Part shown: positions 16,854 to 26,136 of the stretch, one piece after another
Layout of the letters: each line of letters starts with the position of its first letter
How positions within the stretch are numbered: the stretch's first letter is position 1
Assembly (NCBI RefSeq): GCF_003316765.1
Contig: NZ_NIJF01000017.1
Location: 89,761 to 153,760 of the forward strand
From: Bacillus sp. P14.5
GTDB lineage: Bacteria > Bacillota > Bacilli > Bacillales > Bacillaceae_B
Reading direction: 5' to 3'
DNA length: 64,000 nucleotides
The notes under the pieces: model-generated
What the model saw: only the letters and a program-made list of their open reading frames with translations
The model's database searches: none
What the model was told of the DNA's origin: nothing
Translations under genes and position numbers: made by a program

Positions 16854-18533
16854 ATGGGAAGCATTTTTTTATTTTCAATTATAGTGGGTGTGATCATAAC
16901 GGTGCTGCTGGTGCCGCTTCAGGGCGGAAGGGCCGGGAAGAAGGAGAAAAGCCGTTTTAATGCCGCAGGAATGGCAGCGGTACTTCTCATCACGGTTGCA
17001 GCAACATTCGTATTTTATTACCTAAGCAATCTGGATCGTAACTTTTCATCTATGTGGATTTTTCTGATTATTGCTTCAGGTGCAGGAGCCTTTTTGGCTG
17101 CAGGGAAGGAGCGGTTGATTAAGAGCTCTGTGTTTTTAGTAACCCTGCTGGCAGGCGCCTACCTGCTGACTGCATTCCTTTTCAATGCGGATGAAAAATT
17201 CGAGTCAGCCAAAATGGATGTGAAAACGGAAATCGAAGCATTCGATGAGCAAAAGACACCGGCCAGCGTGCCGCCGAAATTCGCCCGCAATAAAATGAAG
17301 AAGGCCTTTGGACAGGTGCCAAACACAAGCTATTATGAGCTCGGAAACCTGCAGATTCAAAAAGTGAACGGCGAATATGTCTACATCGCCCCAGTGGAAT
17401 TTTCAGGGTTTTTCAAATGGTTCAAGGGAGACGAAACACCTGGTTATTTCACCATCAGCGCAACAGATTCATCAGCAAATCCAAAGTTTGTGAAGGAAAA
17501 GATGGTCTATACACGGTCTTCCTACTTTCATAAGAACATCGAGCGCCATATCCGGATGAACTATCCGAAGCAGATATTTAACGGCGATGTGCAGCTGGAA
17601 GTGGATGAAAACGGCAAGCCGTATTATGTCCGCACTTATGGGAAATTCATCTCTGCCAGGAACGGCTTCGAGGCGGATGGCATCGTCATTGTCGATCCGC
17701 AAAATGGAAATGTGAAATCGTATAAACTGGACGATGCACCTGAGTTCATCGATGGCGCTGTATCGCCTGAAGCCGTCAGTCTGCAGAACAGTTATTACGG
17801 AAACTATGTCAAAGGCTTCTGGAACAGTCTGTTCGGAAAATCCGATGTAAAGCTTCCATCAGATGAAGGAACAGAGGCAAACGTCAGCCCGATTTTCGAT
17901 GAAAACGGAGAAATGTTTTACTTTACAGATTTCACCTCACCAAAAGAAGGCGTAGACAGCATGCTTGGCTATTCCTTAACGAACTCGAGGACGGGGGAGG
18001 CAACCTTCTACACAGGCAATCTGGAAAAATCGTACATGGACTCACAAGGGAATCTCCAGATTATCGAGAAGAAATTCATTGAAAAGAAATGGGGCGGGGA
18101 AATGCCGATCCTGTATAATTTCTATGGTGAAGCGAGCTGGCTGACACCGGTGCTGGACGCCAATGGCTTCCTCCAGAATTACTTTATCGTTTCAGCCGCT
18201 AATCCGGAAATCTCCGTCTATGCCAACACGCCGAACCAGGCTCTTAAGCTGTATAAAACAGCCCTGCAGCGGGGAGGCGGAAGCGTCAACGGAAGCGGAG
18301 AGGCAGAAGAAAAACAGGTCAGCGGAACTGTCTCACGGGTATATAAAGAAAAAACAGGAGACTACACAACGGTTTTCTTCCTGCTGGATAGCGGAAACAG
18401 CTACACCGTTTCCTCGGAAAACAACCCGATGAGCATCTACCTGAAAGAAAACGACAACGTAATCGTCACTTATCTTGACACAGGGGAAAGCTTCCTGCCT
18501 GTTCGGGAAATGGAGATAGAGGGGCTGGAGTAA
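16854..18533 (+). CDS. Large uncharacterised membrane-anchored protein, 559 residues
   Basis: Not a family I recognise. Four hydrophobic segments fill the first 115 residues (IFLFSIIVGVIITVLLV; AAVLLITVAATFVFYYL; MWIFLIIASGAGAFLAA; VFLVTLLAGAYLLTAFL). About 440 soluble residues follow that are rich in Tyr, Phe and Asn, including recurrent beta-type segments with DxxG turns (DENGKPYYV, DENGEMFYF, DANGFLQNYF). The C-terminal 70 residues (VSGTVSRVYKEKTGDYTTVFFLLDSG) resemble an OB-like beta domain. A good GGAAGGAG ribosome site precedes the ATG. It is monocistronic, with a hairpin just after the stop. Confidence 0.85.
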   Translation: MGSIFLFSIIVGVIITVLLVPLQGGRAGKKEKSRFNAAGMAAVLLITVAATFVFYYLSNLDRNFSSMWIFLIIASGAGAFLAAGKERLIKSSVFLVTLLAGAYLLTAFLFNADEKFESAKMDVKTEIEAFDEQKTPASVPPKFARNKMKKAFGQVPNTSYYELGNLQIQKVNGEYVYIAPVEFSGFFKWFKGDETPGYFTISATDSSANPKFVKEKMVYTRSSYFHKNIERHIRMNYPKQIFNGDVQLEVDENGKPYYVRTYGKFISARNGFEADGIVIVDPQNGNVKSYKLDDAPEFIDGAVSPEAVSLQNSYYGNYVKGFWNSLFGKSDVKLPSDEGTEANVSPIFDENGEMFYFTDFTSPKEGVDSMLGYSLTNSRTGEATFYTGNLEKSYMDSQGNLQIIEKKFIEKKWGGEMPILYNFYGEASWLTPVLDANGFLQNYFIVSAANPEISVYANTPNQALKLYKTALQRGGGSVNGSGEAEEKQVSGTVSRVYKEKTGDYTTVFFLLDSGNSYTVSSENNPMSIYLKENDNVIVTYLDTGESFLPVREMEIEGLE

Positions 18534-18539
18534 TTCGGG

Positions 18540-18600
18540 TGCCAGGTACTACCAATGAACAGAGCCAGCAAAATGGTTTTGGGTGGTACCTGGCTTTTGT
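18540..18600 (+). terminator. Large inverted repeat/terminator after the membrane protein gene
   Basis: GCCAGGTACTACC and GGTGGTACCTGGC pair across a ~32-base loop and are followed by a T-rich tract. The GTGCCAGG motif recalls a second palindromic repeat type, also seen near 21170. Confidence 0.7.
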
Positions 18601-18663
18601 TACGGTTGTCTTGAATATTCCTGTTTATATATGGGGCTTCGGCTTTGCCTGAAGGGGTTTGCT

Positions 18664-19156
18664 GGCTAATCCCCCTGCTTCAGGGGCTTTTTGCGGATTT
18701 AGCATAGTGTTTATGGAGTAATCACCCTGCTTTAGGGGGGTTTTTGCGGATCTAGCATGGTGTTTATCGGCTAATCACCCTGCTTCAGAAGAATTTTCCG
18801 GATTTAGCATGGTGTTTATGAAGTAATCACCCTGCTTCAGAAGGCTTTTTGCGGATCTAGCATAGTGTTTATGAAGTAATCACCCTGCTTCAGATGGTTT
18901 TTTCCGGATTTAGCATAGTGTTTATCGAGTGATCACCCTGCTTCAGGGGATTTTTCCGGATTTAGCATGGTGTTTATCGGCTAATTACCCTGCTTCAGAG
19001 GAATTTAACGGGATCTAGCATGGTGTTTATGGAGTAATCACCCTGCTTCAGAGGGCTTTTTGCGGATCTAGCATGGTGTTTATGGAGTAATCACCCTGTT
19101 TCAGAAGGTTTGTTCCGGATCTAACATAGTGTTTATGGAGTAATCACCCTGCTTAA
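18664..19156 (+). repeat. Tandem array, 52-53 bp period, about nine units (array 2)
   Basis: GTGTTTAT recurs at 18708, 18760, 18812, 18865, 18918, 18970, 19023, 19076 and 19129. Each unit has the imperfect arms AGCATGGTG and CACCCTGCT around a 13-base loop ending in TAATCA. It fills the space between two convergent genes. Reverse-complement relatives form the array at 48444-48806. Confidence 0.92.
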
Positions 19157-19241
19157 AAAGATTTATCAAACTTAAAGGGGCTCACTTGCCCGCTAATCCG
19201 GCAAATATATCATACTGCCGCTGCAATCCACTCCATAACAT

Positions 19242-19293
19242 TTAAAACCCTCACCAAACCTTGATTCTAAAAAGGTTTGGTGAGGGTTTTTTG
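19242..19293. terminator. Strong bidirectional terminator-like hairpin
   Basis: AAAACCCTCACCAAACC and its exact complement form a 17-bp stem flanked by A- and T-runs. It lies far from both neighbouring genes, so what it terminates is unclear; it may belong to the downstream repeats. Confidence 0.8.
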
Positions 19294-19317
19294 CTCATAC
19301 ATCCTTTAATAATACCA

Positions 19318-19631
19318 GACCGCTTACGCTTTTGTTGCCGTCCAGCTTCAGCGGCCAAGGGTCCGTACCCACCGGAACGGACAAAGCCCCTCGGGGTCAA
19401 ATAACCCTCAGAGAATAAAAGAAAGAGTGCATTTTTTTCTCTGAGGAACAGTCGCCTGTCGGGGCTGACCAGGCCGCTTGTGCTTTTGTCGCCGTCCAGC
19501 TTCAGCGGCCAAGGGTCCGTACCCACCGGAACGGACAAAGTCCCTCGGGATCAAATAACCCTCAGAGAATAAAAAGAAAGAGCGCCTTTTTTTCTCTTAG
19601 GAACATTTGCCTGTCGGGGCTAAGCAGGCCG
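19318..19631. repeat. Two tandem copies of a GC-rich interspersed repeat, about 160 bp each
   Basis: The block GACCGCTTACGC...CAGCTTCAGCGGCC...CCCTCGGGGTCAA...CCTGTCGGGGCT is repeated from about 19318 and again from 19470. Both copies end in GCCTGTCGGGGCT and differ by scattered changes and small indels. The third start (19628) truncates at the DUF3951 gene. It shares the GCTTCAGCGGCC core with the insert inside the repeat at 35409-35712. Confidence 0.85.
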
Positions 19632-19632
19632 C

Positions 19633-19848
19633 TTACGCTTGTGTGCGTCCATCCCCCTGATCTTCATCCTCGGCTGGCATCTCTTGTTCTTCATGAAATT
19701 CAACTTCGGTCTGCCCGGTTACCTGGTCAAACGGTGTGTAGAAAAGGGAGAGACTTTTTTTCTTTAAAAAAACTTTATAGAAACCAATGGATACAAGCAC
19801 GATGATGGCTGCAGGGAAAAAGACGGCCATGATGGCGGCAGGATTCAA
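19633..19848 (-). CDS. DUF3951 family small membrane protein
   Basis: A protein of 71 residues with one N-terminal transmembrane helix (AAIMAVFFPAAIIVLVSIGFYKVF) and the family signature YTPFDQVTGQTEVEFHEE. The tail is acidic. The start is a TTG whose bases overlap the stop of the upstream DUF4003 gene (TTGA), so the two are translationally coupled. The function is unknown; conserved pairing suggests the proteins act together. The last codons run into the edge of a GC-rich repeat. Confidence 0.85.
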   Translation of the reverse strand: MNPAAIMAVFFPAAIIVLVSIGFYKVFLKKKSLSLFYTPFDQVTGQTEVEFHEEQEMPAEDEDQGDGRTQA

Positions 19849-20828
19849 TCGGAGCCTCCGCCTGCAGCGCCAGCAGCAGCTGCAGCACCGGATATAGCAG
19901 CGACCGAAGCTGCCTGTTGTGCTTGGATAAGGGTCTCCATGGTCGTATACAAGCTGGTTTCAACCATGGATGAGTGTTCAATTTTATCCGCAATATAAAA
20001 GCTGACGGCCATCATGAAATTGATATCCTTATGCCATTTGAACAGTTTTTCAGCATTTAATGTTTCCCAGATTTCTTTTACGGCCATAAGGTGATTTTCG
20101 CTGTCTGATAAGAAAGAAAGCACTGCCAGCTGCGGGTACAAGCTGGCCTTTGGCCTAATGTCCAATTGCCGCATGCCGTCAAAAAGGTGCGTACAGCGGG
20201 CAATCAATTGCTTTTGATCGGGATTTTCGTGAAGAGACAGAATATGGCTCATGCTTTGAAGATCGTTGCCTTTTCGAAATCCTGCCTGATCAAGTGTATT
20301 GTAGAAATCCTCAATCCTAACAATGAGTGAATCGATTTCCTGATTTCGTTCAGCCAGAAGCATTGCCAAAGGATAATCGCTCTGTCCTGTCAGGAAAAAA
20401 TGTTCTTCACGCATTTTTCTATAAATATCCATAGCCAGCGAAGCAGCTTCTTCCTTGCTTTCATGTACACATAAGACGACGGCTGCGATATAACTGTAAA
20501 CACCCCTTGTGAATCCTTCTTTTATGAGGATTTCATAGCTCTCACTGAAATCGGCAAATGCAGATTCGGGATTGTCAAAGCGGGTATCCAGCATAGCGGC
20601 AATGGTAAAGCGAAGCTGAGATTTCAATGTTGAGAATATACCGACCTCATTTTTTATGAAATCACCCAGCCTTTGAAATCGGTCAATATTGAACTCACGC
20701 TGGCTTGTTACATATAATGAAGCAGCCATCATGAGTGTTCTATTGTCGGATACCTTCCAGCGTAAATTGCTTTTTAACTTTGAATAGATGTCTTTATATC
20801 TGTCAATCTTCCTCATCGCATCACTCAT
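19845..20828 (-). CDS. DUF4003 family protein
   Basis: A mostly helical soluble protein of about 327 residues whose C-terminus is unusual: a run of alanine and glycine (AAISGAAAAAGAAGGGSD). The start at 20828 is chosen from three close candidates because AAGGAA lies 9 bases upstream. The family has no experimentally known function that I can name. It overlaps the DUF3951 gene by four bases. Confidence 0.8.
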   Translation of the reverse strand: MSDAMRKIDRYKDIYSKLKSNLRWKVSDNRTLMMAASLYVTSQREFNIDRFQRLGDFIKNEVGIFSTLKSQLRFTIAAMLDTRFDNPESAFADFSESYEILIKEGFTRGVYSYIAAVVLCVHESKEEAASLAMDIYRKMREEHFFLTGQSDYPLAMLLAERNQEIDSLIVRIEDFYNTLDQAGFRKGNDLQSMSHILSLHENPDQKQLIARCTHLFDGMRQLDIRPKASLYPQLAVLSFLSDSENHLMAVKEIWETLNAEKLFKWHKDINFMMAVSFYIADKIEHSSMVETSLYTTMETLIQAQQAASVAAISGAAAAAGAAGGGSD

Positions 20829-20859
20829 ACATAACACTTCCTTATAAATTCTTAGTAGT

Positions 20860-21068
20860 TTATATACGGTTCAATGCTAGAGAAGTTCCCTTTTAATAGG
20901 AAATAGATTGGTAAATTCCCTTGATGCAAGCAGGAGATGCGGGAATGGTTTGAATCGAAGGTAAAACGTGAATAAATACTGTATGAAGGGTTTTCTGTAA
21001 AAAAGCAAAAGGTGAAACCCTTCAAAAAAGCCGGTTCGCAGAAACTCATCCCTTTCAGGCAAGAAATA
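20860..21068. repeat. Interspersed repeat copy (type U) in a 700-bp gene-free stretch
   Basis: A stretch with GAATGGTTTGAATCGAAGG and GTGAATAAATACTGTATGAA recurs at 29080-29145. Its second half (GAAACCCTTCAA.AAAGCCGGTT..CAGAAACTCAT) recurs at 31457-31510. No gene is evident between 20829 and 21534. Confidence 0.7.
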
Positions 21069-21077
21069 AATGGTAAG

Positions 21078-21106
21078 GTCACAGTGACGTCCCGAAATTT
21101 ATCGAA
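21078..21106 (+). repeat. Diverged relative of the GTGACAGTCAC repeat
   Basis: GTCACAGTGAC (arms swapped relative to the other copies) is followed by GTCCCGAAATTTATCGAA, matching the spacing of the tail in the main copies. Unlike them it is not next to a stop codon. Confidence 0.55.
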
Positions 21107-21216
21107 GGTTTGGGGGATTGGCCGGACACCCGGGGTGTTATGAGTATGTCCAAAAGTGAAGATAGAAAAAACGGTGCCAGACCCTTGGCACGTTCAAATA
21201 ACATAGTTGCTATTTA

Positions 21217-21272
21217 GAAAACGAACATAGGCCATAATCAAACATTTGATTGAGGCCCATGTTCGTTTTCTG
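21217..21272. terminator. Long inverted repeat, terminator-like
   Basis: AGAAAACGAACATAGGCC and its near-exact complement pair across a short loop. No gene ends nearby, so its role is uncertain. Confidence 0.6.
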
Positions 21273-21534
21273 GTTAATATCCATCAAAGAATGACTTGTC
21301 CTGTGTTCCCTTTGCTTAGGAGTATATCCTGTAGGGGAAACGTCTAATGATATAATAATAGAAGATAGCTAACCAAATTGATTATGCCTCAGAAAACAAT
21401 CCATCTCTTAAAATACAAAATAACATCATGTGAAATCTCATCCCTTTGGTACTGTAAAATAAAAGAGTAATCTATACAATCCGGAAACATTTCCATGGGT
21501 TTCTCTTAATATCTTAATAAAAGGAGTAAAGGCA

Positions 21535-23025
21535 ATGGTTAAATTATTGATTGCGGATCGGGATCAGAATGAGCGAAATGGGATTAACTGGCTTATTTCT
21601 TCTTATTCCTTGCCATATAAAAAAGTGCTTCTAGCGGAATCTGTTGAAGAAACAATCCATTTGGCTGAGCAGGAGCTTCCTGATGCTGTATGCATTGAAA
21701 TTGATATGATTCCTTTAGAACAGTGGGAGAGGGTGAAAAAGGCAATTCAACTTTACTCTGGGGAAGTGATTGTAGCCACTGCAGAAGCTACCTTTGAAAG
21801 GGCGATGCAGGCAATTGAATTGAATGCATTTGACCTGTGGGTAAAGCCTCTTTCACCAGATGAAATCAAAAGAACGCTCCAACATTGCCATCGACAAATC
21901 GTTAAAGGTCAGGAGAAAAATTCTGCTCCTAATGTGCCGGTTCAGTCAGGTCTTACCTACCAGTCTTTATTTATTAATGAAGAAACAGCCGGCGGGCCGT
22001 ATGCTGTCCTTTTGATCCAAACAGAAAATGTGAATGATCTGGTCAGGCTGCAGAACTTTATTGAAGTATATCCCTTTCAGCACAATCCAACTATATTTCC
22101 TCTAAGTGACATGGTTGCCTGTGTTTTTGATGTTCAGAATGATGTGAGGAAAAAGGAGTATGTCATTCAAGTGAGACAAAGGTTGCTGAAGCAGTGGGAG
22201 AATCAATCTCATGAACCGATTGCTGGTGTCCTGTACATACCCAAAAGTAACCAAACCCCGCATGAAAGTTATGTGTATGCCAAACAGTTGCTGCAGATCC
22301 ACTTCTTTAAAGGCTATCGACAGCTTACATTGATACGGGAAGAAATAAGCTGGCAAATGATTGACCCTTTTTTAACTTCAGATGAACAGAAGGATTGGAT
22401 TGAAATGCTAAATGAGGGCAGCTACGAACGCATTAAGGAATGGATGTATAATGAATTTCTGTCGTTTGAGATGCCATACCCTGATCCGGGACTTCTTAGA
22501 ACAAGGTTATCCAGCATACTGGCTCAAGTCCGCAGATTCATGAAGTCTCACTATTTGCAGTATGAAAAACTGGAGGACCATTATCATCGTATTTTTGAAA
22601 CGATTCTATATACTCCCGTTTTGTATCGGATAGTACAGGATTTTATACTTTTTATTAATGAAGTAATTAAAGGCTCCAAAGAACATCAGAATAATAAGAT
22701 TTTCGATGTTACAGAGAGGGCAGTCCTTTTCATGGAAAATAATTTTGCTGACAAAGATCTGTCCCTTAATAAGGTAGCAGCCTATGTTGATCGAAGTCCG
22801 GCTTATTTAAGCTCGTTATTCACCACTAAAAAGGGAAGTTCATTCAGGCAGATACTAACCGAGATACGTATTAAGGCTGCTGAAGGATACCTTTTGTCAA
22901 GTGATTTATCAATTCAGGAAATAGCCCACAAAACCGGATATCGGAATGCGAATTATTTTAGTCGAATCTTTAAGGAAATGGTAGGAATATCACCAAGATC
23001 TTATAAAAACAGTAAGAATTTATAA
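21535..23025 (+). CDS. AraC-type response regulator upstream of the hut genes, with an altered receiver
   Basis: YesN-like architecture of 496 residues: an N-terminal receiver-like domain (about 1-120), a long middle region, and a C-terminal AraC double helix-turn-helix (about 395-496; LSLNKVAAYVDRSPAYLSSLF, and IQEIAHKTGYRNANYFSRIFKE). In the receiver, the phosphoacceptor position of the usual LLDIxMP strand reads CIEIDMIP, so Asp is replaced by Glu55; the acidic pocket (ADRD) and the VKPL lysine remain. Glu can mimic phosphorylation, and no sensor kinase gene is adjacent. Position directly before hutU suggests it controls histidine use; that is inference. Confidence 0.88.
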   Translation: MVKLLIADRDQNERNGINWLISSYSLPYKKVLLAESVEETIHLAEQELPDAVCIEIDMIPLEQWERVKKAIQLYSGEVIVATAEATFERAMQAIELNAFDLWVKPLSPDEIKRTLQHCHRQIVKGQEKNSAPNVPVQSGLTYQSLFINEETAGGPYAVLLIQTENVNDLVRLQNFIEVYPFQHNPTIFPLSDMVACVFDVQNDVRKKEYVIQVRQRLLKQWENQSHEPIAGVLYIPKSNQTPHESYVYAKQLLQIHFFKGYRQLTLIREEISWQMIDPFLTSDEQKDWIEMLNEGSYERIKEWMYNEFLSFEMPYPDPGLLRTRLSSILAQVRRFMKSHYLQYEKLEDHYHRIFETILYTPVLYRIVQDFILFINEVIKGSKEHQNNKIFDVTERAVLFMENNFADKDLSLNKVAAYVDRSPAYLSSLFTTKKGSSFRQILTEIRIKAAEGYLLSSDLSIQEIAHKTGYRNANYFSRIFKEMVGISPRSYKNSKNL

Positions 23026-23051
23026 GAATCTAAAATAATTATCCGTTTTTA

Positions 23052-23069
23052 TGTAAGCGCTTTATTACA
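23052..23069 (+). promoter_or_regulatory. Candidate cre (CcpA) site upstream of hutU
   Basis: TGTAAGCGCTTTAT (23052-23065) matches 12 of 14 positions of TGWAANCGNTNWCA; the longer sequence to 23069 also has TGTAA/TTACA arms. It lies 112 bp before hutU. Bacillus hut genes are known to be under carbon catabolite repression. Confidence 0.5.
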
Positions 23070-23180
23070 GAGAGGATAAAACATAAAAATACTCCTTCTT
23101 TTCCAAAACATGTGTCCTATTTTTACATGTGCTGCTTCGGTATACTTGAACTGTCAGAAAATTTAAATGAGGTGAAAACC

Positions 23181-24848
23181 GTGACAATTAAAGAAAATAA
23201 CAAGCGCACAATCAAAAATTATACAGGCACTGATTTACATGCTAAAGGATGGGTTCAGGAAGCCGCCTTAAGAATGCTGATGAATAATCTTGACGAAGAA
23301 GTGGCAGAACGGCCGGAAGATTTGGTTGTTTATGGAGGGATTGGAAAGGCAGCCCGAAACTGGGAGTCTTATGATGCGATCGTCAAGACACTTCATAACT
23401 TAGAATCAGATGAAACCCTGCTTGTTCAATCAGGAAAGCCGGTAGGGGTATTCAAAAGCCATGAAGATGCACCCCGGATACTAATCGCGAACTCTAACCT
23501 GGTACCTGCTTGGGCAAACTGGGATCATTTTAATGAACTGGACAAAAAAGGTCTGATGATGTATGGCCAGATGACAGCTGGAAGCTGGATTTATATCGGA
23601 AGCCAGGGCATTGTACAAGGAACTTATGAAACTTTCGGGGAGCTTGCACGTCAGCACTTTAATGGGAGCTTAAAAGGAACAATCACTGTGACTGCAGGAC
23701 TTGGCGGTATGGGGGGCGCGCAGCCGTTGGCAGTTACGTTGAACGGTGGTGTCAGCATTTGTATTGAAGTCGATCGCACCCGGATTCAAAAGAGATTGGA
23801 TACAAAGTATTTGGATACTTATGCAGGCACTTTAGATGAAGCGATCAATACAGCGATGGAAGCTAAACGGGAGGGAAAAGCCCTGTCAATCGGCCTTTTA
23901 GGAAATGCCGCAGAGCTTCTGCCGAGAATGATTTCAAGGGGATTCATACCAGACGTGTTGACAGACCAAACGTCCGCTCATGATCCTTTGAACGGTTATC
24001 TTCCTCTCAATTTGACACTGGAAGAGGCAGCAGAATTACGCAAACAGGATCCGAAAGAGTGTGAAGCAAGAGCACAAAAAAGTATTGCTGTACATGTTAA
24101 AGCAATGCTGGAGATGCAGAAGCAGGGAGCTATTACGTTTGACTATGGTAACAATATCCGCCAGGTTGCAAAAAATGAAGGCGAAGAGAATGCATTCGAC
24201 TTCCCTGGGTTTGTTCCTGCTTATATTCGTCCACAGTTCTGTGAAGGAAAAGGGCCTTTCCGCTGGGTAGCATTATCAGGGGATCCTGAGGATATTTACA
24301 AAACGGATGAAGTTATCTTGCGTGAATTTAGCGACAACCAACACCTTTGCAACTGGATTAAAATGGCACAGGAAAAGATACAATTCCAGGGCCTTCCATC
24401 ACGAATTTGCTGGCTGGGTTATGGAGAGAGAGCGAAATTTGGCAAAATCATCAATGATATGGTAGCCCGGGGGGAATTGAAAGCTCCTATTGTTATAGGG
24501 CGAGACCATCTTGATTCGGGATCAGTTTCATCTCCTAACCGTGAAACAGAAGGAATGAAGGATGGGAGTGATGCTGTTGCCGATTGGCCAATCCTGAATG
24601 CGCTCATCAATGCAGTTGGTGGAGCAAGCTGGGTTTCAGTTCACCATGGCGGGGGAGTAGGGATGGGATATTCCCTTCATGCCGGTATGGTTATTGTGGC
24701 AGATGGCACGAAAGAAGCCGAAAAGCGGCTTGAAAGAGTGCTAACGACGGACCCTGGAATGGGTGTAGTCCGGCATGCTGATGCGGGGTATGATCTTGCG
24801 ATAAAAACAGCAAAAGAAAAGGGCATCAAAATGCCGATGATCGACTAA
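23181..24848 (+). CDS. hutU: Urocanate hydratase
   Basis: Second step of histidine degradation: hydrates urocanate to imidazolonepropionate using tightly bound NAD. The Rossmann-like stretch [14 protein letters not shown], the catalytic segment [15 protein letters not shown] and the C-terminal [21 protein letters not shown] are intact. The frame is open from 23112, but the GTG at 23181, with GAGGTGA upstream, gives 555 residues beginning MTIKENNKR, in line with the family. It is followed 18 bp later by hutI. hutH (histidase) is not in the window. Confidence 0.96.
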   Translation: MTIKENNKRTIKNYTGTDLHAKGWVQEAALRMLMNNLDEEVAERPEDLVVYGGIGKAARNWESYDAIVKTLHNLESDETLLVQSGKPVGVFKSHEDAPRILIANSNLVPAWANWDHFNELDKKGLMMYGQMTAGSWIYIGSQGIVQGTYETFGELARQHFNGSLKGTITVTAGLGGMGGAQPLAVTLNGGVSICIEVDRTRIQKRLDTKYLDTYAGTLDEAINTAMEAKREGKALSIGLLGNAAELLPRMISRGFIPDVLTDQTSAHDPLNGYLPLNLTLEEAAELRKQDPKECEARAQKSIAVHVKAMLEMQKQGAITFDYGNNIRQVAKNEGEENAFDFPGFVPAYIRPQFCEGKGPFRWVALSGDPEDIYKTDEVILREFSDNQHLCNWIKMAQEKIQFQGLPSRICWLGYGERAKFGKIINDMVARGELKAPIVIGRDHLDSGSVSSPNRETEGMKDGSDAVADWPILNALINAVGGASWVSVHHGGGVGMGYSLHAGMVIVADGTKEAEKRLERVLTTDPGMGVVRHADAGYDLAIKTAKEKGIKMPMID

Positions 24849-24866
24849 GTAACTGAGGAGGATTCG

Positions 24867-26132
24867 ATGAGCAAAAAGACAGTCTTTGTACGTAACGCCA
24901 GTCAATTGGTCACGTTAAAAGGAGAAGATGCTCCGAGGGTTGGCGGTGAAATGGAACAACTGGGAATTATTGAAAATGGAAGCGTTTGGATTGAAGATGG
25001 CAAGATTGTTTCTGTGGGGAGTGATGCAGAATTAGCAGAAAGATATAAAGGGCAAATTGAAACTGCGGAAACTATAGACGCATCCGGAAAGCTGGTTACA
25101 CCGGGGTTTGTTGATCCGCATACTCACCTTGTTCATGCAGGAACGCGGGATAATGAGTTTGATATGAGACTCAAGGGTGCGTCCTATATGGAAATCATGA
25201 ACGCAGGCGGCGGAATTCATGCGACTACATCGGCTACCAGGAGAGCTACTCATGAACAGCTGTTTAGTGAGAGCTATGAGCGGTTGAACCGTTTTATGCT
25301 TCAAGGGGTGACAACGGTAGAAGCGAAAAGTGGATACGGTTTAACGACAGAAGATGAGTTAAAGCAACTTGAAGTTGCTAAAGCGCTTAATGAAAAACAC
25401 CCAATCGATATAGTGAGTACTTTTATGGGAGCGCATGCAGTTCCAGCTGATTTTAAAGATGATCCTGACCGCTTTGTAAACCATGTCATCAAAGACATGA
25501 TTCCAAAAGTGGCAAAGATGGGGCTTGCGGAGTTTAATGATGTGTTTTGCGAGCGCGGGGTTTTTACCCCTGAACAGTCTAAGCGGATACTTGAAGCTGG
25601 TCTTGAATATGGATTATTGCCTAAAATTCATGCGGATGAAATCGAACCATATAAAGGCGCTGAATTAGCGGCTGAGGTGGGTGCGGTTTCAGCAGACCAC
25701 CTCCTTAAAGCCTCTGATGAAGGCATTAAGAAAATGGCTGAGACCGGGGTGATCGCAGTCTTGCTGCCGGGAACCGCTTTTTTCCTTATGGCTGAAATGG
25801 CCAATGGGCGAAAGATGATCGATGCAGGAGTTCCAGTGGCATTATCAACAGATAGTAATCCCGGGTCTTCTCCAACCGTCTCCCTTCCGCTCATCATGAA
25901 TTTAGGCTGCCTGAAAATGGGGATGACCCCTGCTGAAGTGTTAACAGCGGTTACGATTAATGCAGCCCATGCGATCAAACGGGGACATGAAGTCGGAAGT
26001 CTTGAAGTCGGAAAGAAAGCAGACTTAAACATTTTTAAAGTGCCAACCTATATGCATCTGCAATATATGTACGGAGAAAACCACATTGACACCGTACTTA
26101 AAAAGGAAAAGTTGAAGTCAGTAAGGGGGTAA
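24867..26132 (+). CDS. hutI: Imidazolonepropionase
   Basis: Third step of histidine degradation: opens imidazolonepropionate to formiminoglutamate. A metal-dependent amidohydrolase with the HxH motif PHTHLVHAG near residue 85, later metal ligands in KIHADEIEPY and HLLKASDEG, and a catalytic aspartate in STDSNPGSSPT. Its 421 residues are full length, with ribosome site GAGGAGG. Tight spacing to hutU and hutG shows co-transcription. Confidence 0.96.
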   Translation: MSKKTVFVRNASQLVTLKGEDAPRVGGEMEQLGIIENGSVWIEDGKIVSVGSDAELAERYKGQIETAETIDASGKLVTPGFVDPHTHLVHAGTRDNEFDMRLKGASYMEIMNAGGGIHATTSATRRATHEQLFSESYERLNRFMLQGVTTVEAKSGYGLTTEDELKQLEVAKALNEKHPIDIVSTFMGAHAVPADFKDDPDRFVNHVIKDMIPKVAKMGLAEFNDVFCERGVFTPEQSKRILEAGLEYGLLPKIHADEIEPYKGAELAAEVGAVSADHLLKASDEGIKKMAETGVIAVLLPGTAFFLMAEMANGRKMIDAGVPVALSTDSNPGSSPTVSLPLIMNLGCLKMGMTPAEVLTAVTINAAHAIKRGHEVGSLEVGKKADLNIFKVPTYMHLQYMYGENHIDTVLKKEKLKSVRG

Positions 26133-26136
26133 GAAC

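Noticed and set aside
18664..19156. Possible CRISPR array
   Set aside because: The whole 52-53 bp unit repeats, including what would be spacers, and no cas gene is near. The same holds for the arrays at 42.9, 48.5 and 63.5 kb.
19251..19538. Minus-strand frame of 95 codons
   Set aside because: It runs through the duplicated GC-rich repeat and a terminator hairpin, and its internal repetition mirrors the DNA duplication.
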